19,883 nt of DNA, from assembly GCA_903928285.1 (NCBI GenBank), contig CAIYQH010000219.1, positions 1-19,883 on the forward strand, read 5' to 3'. Positions 15,175 through 19,883 of this stretch are shown here, in pieces. Below the pieces are notes generated by a model. That model was not told where the DNA came from, ran no database searches, and saw only the letters and a program-made list of their open reading frames with translations. Every line of letters starts with the position of its first letter. The first letter of the stretch is position 1. Source of the stretch: an uncultured Bacteroidales bacterium (GTDB lineage Bacteria; Bacteroidota; Bacteroidia; Bacteroidales; FEN-979). The translations under genes and the position numbers were made by a program.

Positions 15175-15675
15175 TCAAATCTGTTCCTTTTTCCCCAGCA
15201 GAACCGCCCCCACCATGGCGGTCAGGAACAGTACCGACGACAGTTCGAAGGGGATCAGGTAATCGTGGTAGAGTATCTTGCCGAGTTCCTTGACAAGCCC
15301 TATCTGGGTGGTGAGAGGATCGTGCGCCGATTTGATGTCGTAGCCGCGGAAAACGCCAATCAGCGTAAGCAGCAGCATCCCTCCCGCAACCAGGGCGATG
15401 ATCTTGACCCACATCGGTTTCGGGGAGCGTTCGTCGTTATTCAGGTTCAGCAGCATGACCGTGAACAGGAAGAGCACCATGATGGCGCCGGCATACACGA
15501 TCACATGGACCACCGCCAGGAACTGTGCATTCAGCAACACATAATGACCGGCGATTGCAAAAAAGGTCAGCGTCAGGAACAGGACGGAGTGGATCGGTTT
15601 TTTCGACGCCAGCACCATCACCGCCGAGAACAGGGCCATGACGCTGAGGAAACCGAAGATGTATTGGGTGAACAT
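15175..15675 (-). CDS. nuoJ: NADH-quinone oxidoreductase subunit J
   Basis: Five-helix membrane subunit of complex I containing the pi-bulge helix of TM3. The conserved segment VVHVIVYAGAIMVLFLFTVMLL is intact, followed by a hydrophilic loop (NNDERSPKP) and the C-terminal helix pair. I choose the ATG at 15675 (MFTQYIFGFLSVMAL, 166 aa), which is the family's usual N-terminus; the frame is open to a TTG at 15693 but there is no reason to prefer it. The nuoI stop is 44 bp upstream. Confidence 0.95.
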   Translation of the reverse strand: MFTQYIFGFLSVMALFSAVMVLASKKPIHSVLFLTLTFFAIAGHYVLLNAQFLAVVHVIVYAGAIMVLFLFTVMLLNLNNDERSPKPMWVKIIALVAGGMLLLTLIGVFRGYDIKSAHDPLTTQIGLVKELGKILYHDYLIPFELSSVLFLTAMVGAVLLGKKEQI

Positions 15676-15719
15676 ATCTGTACAGATTAGCAATCAACTT
15701 TCATTGTAACTATTTCATC

Positions 15720-16250
15720 CTACCGGTTATGCCGGAACTTTTTGTTCTTTTTAAATTCCAGCACTTCGGGGGTCTGCCGTTTTGAAACATCAATCCTACC
15801 GGCAGGGTCGGCCGGTTCTACCAGTTCATCTTTTCCATAGATGAATTTTTCCCGCCCATATTCCGACCTTACAATCTCCTTTGTCAGGAAAATCGCCTCT
15901 TTCGGGCAGGCCTCCTCGCAGTCGCCGCAAAAGATGCAACGCAACATATTGATCTCGTAAACCACGGCATATTTTTCTTCGCGGTAAAGATTTTCTTCTC
16001 CCGGTTTTCTTTCGGCCGCCACCATGGTGATGGCTTCGGCGGGGCAGGCAACGGCACAGAGTCCGCAGGCGGTACACCGTTCGCGGCCTTCATCATCCCT
16101 CTTTAACACATGTTTTCCGCGATAGATCTCAGAAAACTCACGCTTGACCTCGGGGTACTGAACCGTCGATTTTCTGCGGAACAGGTGCCCAAAGGTGATG
16201 GTCATTCCCTTGAGAATGGCGGGCAGGTAGATCCTCTCCCAGAAGGTCAT
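15720..16250 (-). CDS. nuoI: NADH-quinone oxidoreductase subunit I (two 4Fe-4S)
   Basis: Carries clusters N6a and N6b in the electron-transfer arm at the membrane interface. The two ferredoxin motifs are complete: CTACGLCAVACP and CIFCGDCEEACP (C-x2-C-x2-C-x3-CP each). I choose the start at 16250 (MTFWERIYLPAILKGMTITF), which is the family's usual N-terminal amphipathic helix and gives 176 aa. The frame is open to an ATG at 16319, directly after the nuoH stop, which would add 23 residues; that extension begins inside an AATGCA-type repeat and looks unlike NuoI, so I consider it leader. The tail from about 185 on the long numbering is basic and low in complexity. Confidence 0.93.
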   Translation of the reverse strand: MTFWERIYLPAILKGMTITFGHLFRRKSTVQYPEVKREFSEIYRGKHVLKRDDEGRERCTACGLCAVACPAEAITMVAAERKPGEENLYREEKYAVVYEINMLRCIFCGDCEEACPKEAIFLTKEIVRSEYGREKFIYGKDELVEPADPAGRIDVSKRQTPEVLEFKKNKKFRHNR

Positions 16251-16290
16251 CTTCTTATTGGAAACTATTATCGATCTGTTGGTCAGGTTA

Positions 16291-16320
16291 TTCATCTTCA
16301 TTTTGCATTCTGCATTCATT
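16291..16320 (-). repeat. Degenerate AATGCA-core repeat at the nuoH/nuoI junction
   Basis: On the - strand the junction reads AATGAATGCAGAATGCA then AAATGAAGATGAA: five ATGs in 30 bp with two AATGCA cores spaced 7 bp apart. The first two A residues are the end of the nuoH stop codon. It resembles the 9-bp arrays at 688-812 and 9951-10020 but with shorter, diverged units, so membership in the same family is a suggestion. Confidence 0.35.
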
Positions 16321-17342
16321 TACTGGTTCAGCAGGATCACCACGCCTGTGATCACCACATTCAGGATCGCCAGGGGGATGAGGGTTTTCCATCCAAGTTT
16401 CATCAGCTGGTCATAGCGGAAGCGCGGGAGAGTCCACCGGATCCACATGTAGATAAAGCCGAAGAAGGTGATCTTGGCAAAAAGCACCATAAAACTGACG
16501 AGGGCGAATGCGTTGGGGGATAACCCCAGTTTGTCGATAAAGGGGAAATGGTACCCTCCCAAAAAGAGGGTCGCCATAACCGCCCCGGAGATAAACATGT
16601 TGATATATTCGGCAAAAAGGTAAAATCCCAGTTTCATGCTGCTGTATTCGGTATGGTATCCGCCAACGAGTTCGGTTTCACATTCGGGCAGATCGAACGG
16701 AGAGCGATTGGTTTCGGCAAAGGCGCAGATCAGGAAGATCAGGAATCCCAGGGGCTGGTAAAGGATATTCCAGTGATATCCCTGCTGCTGGGCAACGATA
16801 TCGCGCATGCTGAGCGAGCCTGTCATCATCACGATGGTGATAATGGAAAGACTCATAGCAAGCTCATAGCTGATCATCTGGGAAGAGGCTCTCACCGCGC
16901 CCAGGAGCGCATATTTGTTGTTGGAGGCCCATCCCCCGATCATGATGCCGTATACGCCGATGGAGACGATGGCAAAGATGTAGAGGATCCCTATGTTGAT
17001 GTCGGCCACCTGCATGGCATAGGTCTGTCCGTTGATCACCAGGTCGGGGCCCCAGGGGATGGCTGCGCTGGTAAGCAGGGCAACGAACATGGTGAGCGAT
17101 GGTCCGAGGATGTATAGAAATTTATCGGCCGTATTGGGCATAAACTCCTCCTTGAAGAAGAGTTTGACGCCATCGGCAAGGGGTTGCAGCAACCCCCACG
17201 GGCCTGCCCTGTTCGGGCCGTGACGGTCCTGGAACCAGCCGGCAACCTTGCGTTCGATGAGGGTGGAGTACATGGCAACCACCAGGCTCAGCACCAGGAT
17301 GATGCTTGCAAGGATGGCCTTATAGATTATCTGTGTTATCAT
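16320..17342 (-). CDS. nuoH: NADH-quinone oxidoreductase subunit H
   Basis: Membrane subunit forming the quinone chamber (with NuoB/D) in complex I. Signatures are all present: ERKVAGWFQDRHGPNRAGP, GLLQPLADGVKLFFKE, AFAETNRSPFDLPECETELV with GYHTEYSSMK, and RWTLPRFRYDQLM near the C-terminus; eight or nine hydrophobic helices. I choose the ATG at 17342; an upstream in-frame GTG at 17351 would add three residues. The nuoG stop is 18 bp upstream of the ATG, and the TAA abuts the longest possible nuoI start. Confidence 0.96.
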   Translation of the reverse strand: MITQIIYKAILASIILVLSLVVAMYSTLIERKVAGWFQDRHGPNRAGPWGLLQPLADGVKLFFKEEFMPNTADKFLYILGPSLTMFVALLTSAAIPWGPDLVINGQTYAMQVADINIGILYIFAIVSIGVYGIMIGGWASNNKYALLGAVRASSQMISYELAMSLSIITIVMMTGSLSMRDIVAQQQGYHWNILYQPLGFLIFLICAFAETNRSPFDLPECETELVGGYHTEYSSMKLGFYLFAEYINMFISGAVMATLFLGGYHFPFIDKLGLSPNAFALVSFMVLFAKITFFGFIYMWIRWTLPRFRYDQLMKLGWKTLIPLAILNVVITGVVILLNQ

Positions 17343-17360
17343 ATCGTTCACAACGTCTGG

Positions 17361-18329
17361 TTACTCCGGATCCTCCATCGTCCCCTCGATGGGATGGATG
17401 ATGGACTGCTTTTTCATATGTTCATAATGGTTTGCCGAGATGACCGACTGGCGTTTGATATGCCGCGGCCCTTCAATGACCCAGTCGGCAACCTCTTTCT
17501 TTTCAAACCGGCATTCATTGCAGATAAACTCCTCCAGTTCTCCAAACTGGTTTTTCCGGCCTGTGACACGGTATATCTCGTTGCCGAACATCCATGCGGT
17601 GACATTCCCCGAACAGGCCGGGCATTCGCGGTAGGCGTTCATCGGCTTGAGAAACCAGACGCGGCTTTTAAACCGGAAGGTCTTGTCGGTAAGCGCACCC
17701 ACAGGACAAACGTCGATCATGTTGCCCGAAAAATCGTTGGTGACCGCCTCCTGGATAAAGGTCCCGATCTCCGATACATCGCCGCGGTACAGCACCCCGT
17801 GCAGCCGTTTCCCGGTAAGCTGGTCGGCCGTATAGACGCACCGGTAGCAAAGGATACAGCGGTTCATGTGAAGTTTGATGTTCTCGCCGATGTCGGTCAT
17901 GGGATATTCGCGGCGCTCCTCTTCGGTTTCTGTCTCCTCCATACCATAGCCAAAGCTCAGATCCTGCAGGTCGCATTCGCCTGCCTGGTCGCATACGGGG
18001 CAGTCGAGTGGGTGGTTGAGCAGCAGGAATTCCACGATGGCTTTGCGGGTTTCGATGACCTCCGGGGAGGTAAGGTTCTGCACCACCATGCCATCCTGGA
18101 CCGGCGTACTGCACGAAGCAACCAGTTTGGGCATGGGTCGGGGGTCCTTGGCCGACGATTGTGCCACCTTCACCAGGCAGGTACGGCATTTCCCTCCCGA
18201 TCCCTTCAGCTTTGAATAGTAGCACATGGCCGGGGGAACGACCTTGCCGCCAATCAGGCGCGCTGCCTGGAGGATGGTGGTACCCTCTGTTACGTCAATC
18301 TGGATATTATCTATGGTTACTTTGATCAT
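17361..18329 (-). CDS. nuoG: NADH-quinone oxidoreductase subunit G, short form without molybdopterin-type domain
   Basis: Electron-relay subunit of the NADH-oxidising module. Clusters visible in order: 2Fe-2S N1b (Cys36, Cys48, Cys51, Cys73), the His-Cys cluster N5 (His106, Cys110, Cys113, Cys119; HPLDCPVCDQAGECDL) and N4 (Cys158, Cys161, Cys164, Cys208; CILCYRC ... CPVGAL). At 322 aa it is far shorter than E. coli NuoG (about 900 aa) or Thermus Nqo3 (about 780 aa): the large molybdopterin-oxidoreductase-like domain is absent. What remains after 230 looks like the first part of the Fe4S4 region of that domain, RECPACSGNVTAW ... FICNECRF, but with Cys236-x2-Cys239 and Cys270-x2-Cys273 instead of C-x2-C-x3-C-x27-C. 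The ORF ends with a normal stop and flanking genes are intact, so this is a short form and not a frameshift. Short NuoG is, to my knowledge, common in Bacteroidetes. Confidence 0.92.
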   Translation of the reverse strand: MIKVTIDNIQIDVTEGTTILQAARLIGGKVVPPAMCYYSKLKGSGGKCRTCLVKVAQSSAKDPRPMPKLVASCSTPVQDGMVVQNLTSPEVIETRKAIVEFLLLNHPLDCPVCDQAGECDLQDLSFGYGMEETETEEERREYPMTDIGENIKLHMNRCILCYRCVYTADQLTGKRLHGVLYRGDVSEIGTFIQEAVTNDFSGNMIDVCPVGALTDKTFRFKSRVWFLKPMNAYRECPACSGNVTAWMFGNEIYRVTGRKNQFGELEEFICNECRFEKKEVADWVIEGPRHIKRQSVISANHYEHMKKQSIIHPIEGTMEDPE

Positions 18330-18332
18330 ATC

Positions 18333-18347
18333 TTTTTTTCAAAAAAA
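18333..18347 (-). other. T7-C-A7 homopolymer palindrome between nuoF and nuoG
   Basis: Seven T (18333-18339), one C, seven A (18341-18347) lie in the 30-bp gap between the nuoF stop and nuoG start. No GC-rich stem precedes it, so it is not a standard terminator. It may simply be an AT-rich leader that keeps the nuoG start unstructured. Confidence 0.4.
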
Positions 18348-18359
18348 CAGGGCCATCCC

Positions 18360-19700
18360 CTATTCAGCCGCGAGCGGGAAAAGGGAGCCATGATTAATCT
18401 TTTTCACCTTTTCAGGGTGTTCCACATGGTATTCGAATTCTTTCCGGAAATGGCGGATGGCACTGGCCACAGGCCAGGCTGCCGCATCTCCGAGCGGGCA
18501 GATCGTATTTCCTTCTATGTTTTTGGCCACTCTCACCAGCAGGTCGATGTCACTCATCTTCCCCTGCCCGTGTTCGATGCGGTACAGCACCTTTTCCATC
18601 CAGCCTGTTCCTTCGCGGCAGGGCGAGCACTGGCCGCACGATTCATGGTGGTAGAAACGGGAGAGGTTCCAGGTATTCCTTACCATGCAGGCGTCTTCGT
18701 CGAAGACGATAAACCCTCCCGAACCCAGCATGGTGCCTGTTGCAAACTCCCCATCAGAGAGCGATTCGTAGGTCATCAGCCTCTTTTCACCCTTTGCGGT
18801 ATTGAGGATCAGGTCGGCCGGGAGTACCGGAACCGACGATCCTCCTGCAATCACGGCTTTCAGGTATTTATCCCCCGCAATGCCGTTGCAGTATTCGGGA
18901 GAATAAAGGAAATCCTCGACGGGAAGGCCGAGTTCAATTTCATAAACCCCGGGTCTGTTGATATTCCCGCAGGCGGAAATCAGCTTGGTACCGGTACTTT
19001 TCCCCTTTCCAAGCCTGGCATAGGCTTCGCCACCCATGCTGATGATCGGGCCAACGGTGGCGAGGGTTTCAACGTTATTGACCACTGTGGGGCATCCGTA
19101 TAACCCCTTGAATGCCGGGAATGGCGGCTTGATGCGGGGGTTTCCCCGCTTGCCTTCGAGTGATTCGAGCAGGGCGGTCTCTTCGCCGCAGATATAGGCG
19201 CCGGCGCCGGGATGAACATAGATGTTCAGGGAGAAATCGCTCCCCAGGATCTTTTCGCCCAGGAAGCCATGTTCAAGAGCCTCCCTGATGGCCTTTTCGA
19301 GAATGCCCACCAGGTATTTGAACTCCCCGCGGATATAGATGTAACACGTCTTCACACCCAGGGCATAACTGGAGAGGATAAGTCCCTCGAGGAGCCGGTG
19401 CGGCAGATGATGCATCAGGTACCGGTCCTTGAAGGTGCCGGGTTCGCTCTCATCGGCATTGCAGACGAGGTACCTTGATTTATCCGATTTGCGGTCGAGA
19501 AAACTCCATTTGAGCCCTGTGGGGAACCCGGCTCCTCCCCTTCCGCGCAGGCCCGATTTGGTAACCTCGGTATTTACCAGGGCAGGTGTCATCTCACTGA
19601 GCGCCTTCTCAACAGAGGCATACCCTCCGAGACTGCGGTAAACGTCGAATCCACGGATTCCCGGAACCTCAATACCCGCTAACAGAATTTTTCCACCCAT
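18360..19700 (-). CDS. nuoF: NADH-quinone oxidoreductase subunit F (NADH/FMN binding)
   Basis: Binds NADH and FMN and carries the N3 4Fe-4S cluster; entry point of electrons in complex I. The glycine-rich NADH/FMN loop LRGRGGAGFPTGLKW is at 51-65, the FMN-contact segment YLVCNADESEPGTFKDR at 77-93, AYICGEETALLESLEGKRG at 168-186, and the cluster ligands Cys355, Cys358, Cys361 (ESCGQCSPCREGT) and Cys401 (NTICPLGDAA). Length 446 aa, normal. Its ATG overlaps the end of nuoE by 22 bp, suggesting translational coupling. Confidence 0.97.
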   Translation of the reverse strand: MGGKILLAGIEVPGIRGFDVYRSLGGYASVEKALSEMTPALVNTEVTKSGLRGRGGAGFPTGLKWSFLDRKSDKSRYLVCNADESEPGTFKDRYLMHHLPHRLLEGLILSSYALGVKTCYIYIRGEFKYLVGILEKAIREALEHGFLGEKILGSDFSLNIYVHPGAGAYICGEETALLESLEGKRGNPRIKPPFPAFKGLYGCPTVVNNVETLATVGPIISMGGEAYARLGKGKSTGTKLISACGNINRPGVYEIELGLPVEDFLYSPEYCNGIAGDKYLKAVIAGGSSVPVLPADLILNTAKGEKRLMTYESLSDGEFATGTMLGSGGFIVFDEDACMVRNTWNLSRFYHHESCGQCSPCREGTGWMEKVLYRIEHGQGKMSDIDLLVRVAKNIEGNTICPLGDAAAWPVASAIRHFRKEFEYHVEHPEKVKKINHGSLFPLAAE

Positions 19701-19883
19701 GTCGAATCATCCGGTTTATCCTTGTTTGCATTTTCCCTGAGCTCCTCCAGGATCTTATCCACCCTGCCGGGGGTAAGATTCTCGTAATAGCCGGTATTCA
19801 CCTGCATCACGGGACCTGACCCGCATGAGCCCAGGCATTCCACCTCTTTTAGTGTAAAAAGACCGTCGGGAGTGGTTCCTCCC
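19679..19883 (-). CDS. nuoE: NADH-quinone oxidoreductase subunit E, C-terminal part (cut by window edge)
   Basis: The last 67 codons of the 2Fe-2S (N1a) thioredoxin-like subunit are visible on the - strand up to the TAG at 19679-19681. The frame reads GGTTPDGLFTLKEVECLGSC then GSGPVMQVN and TGYYENLTPGRVDKILEEL, containing the C-terminal cysteine pair of the cluster (C-x3-C in CLGSC). The tail ends in TWVEKFC. It runs off the right edge and overlaps nuoF by 22 bp. Confidence 0.93.
   Translation of the reverse strand, partial: GGTTPDGLFTLKEVECLGSCGSGPVMQVNTGYYENLTPGRVDKILEELRENANKDKPDDSTWVEKFC

Noticed and set aside
17361..18329. nuoG as a frameshifted or truncated pseudogene
   Set aside because: The three conserved Fe-S cluster regions are intact, it ends with a normal stop, nuoH begins within 20 bp, and there is no room for or trace of the missing domain.

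Overview
The window looks like a chromosomal segment of a Bacteroidetes (Bacteroidota) bacterium, probably an environmental or uncultured Bacteroidales-like lineage. The signs are: two secreted proteins with type IX secretion (T9SS) C-terminal sorting domains; promoter -7 boxes of the Bacteroidetes form TAnnTTTG upstream of several genes; a single-chain glycyl-tRNA synthetase; and an absence of clear Shine-Dalgarno sequences. G+C is near 50% by eye. Nothing in the sequence fixes the genus. I see no plasmid, phage, insertion-sequence or CRISPR features.

Left part (1-3.8 kb), housekeeping: the 3' part of rplY/ctc (ribosomal protein L25) with an intrinsic terminator, then a 9-bp tandem repeat array, then pth (peptidyl-tRNA hydrolase), all on the + strand. 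Facing them on the - strand are a DUF218 (YdcF/SanA/ElyC-type) membrane-anchored protein and, 34 bp upstream of it, glyS; the two are probably co-transcribed.

Middle part (3.8-10 kb), lineage-specific: a 294-aa T9SS cargo of unknown function, a 563-aa cytoplasmic protein with a transglutaminase-like Cys-His-Asp arrangement, and a 781-aa secreted protein (Omp28/thioredoxin-like domain, PKD and Ig-like repeats, T9SS sorting domain), all on the - strand. Divergent from the last is a small rubrerythrin/ferritin-like di-iron protein. The 305-bp divergent intergenic region holds both promoter boxes and an unexplained nested inverted repeat.

Right part (10-19.9 kb): ten contiguous genes of respiratory complex I on the - strand in the order nuoE (partial)-F-G-H-I-J-K-L-M-N; nuoA-D would lie beyond the right edge. 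The presence of nuoE, F and G means an NADH-oxidising 14-subunit type enzyme, unlike the EFG-less version known in Bacteroides. NuoG is a short form of 322 aa that ends shortly after a cysteine-altered remnant of the distal Fe-S region and lacks the large molybdopterin-type domain. Junctions are tight (22-bp overlap to tens of bp), as expected for one operon.

The most unusual DNA-level signal is a repeat family built on an AATGCA core. It forms a 14-unit array after rplY, an 8-unit array starting 6 bp after nuoN, and a shorter degenerate version exactly at the nuoH/nuoI junction. In all three places the same strand of the repeat follows a stop codon in the direction of transcription. I found no complete novel multi-gene system; the repeat family, the transglutaminase-like protein and the short NuoG are the points most worth checking.
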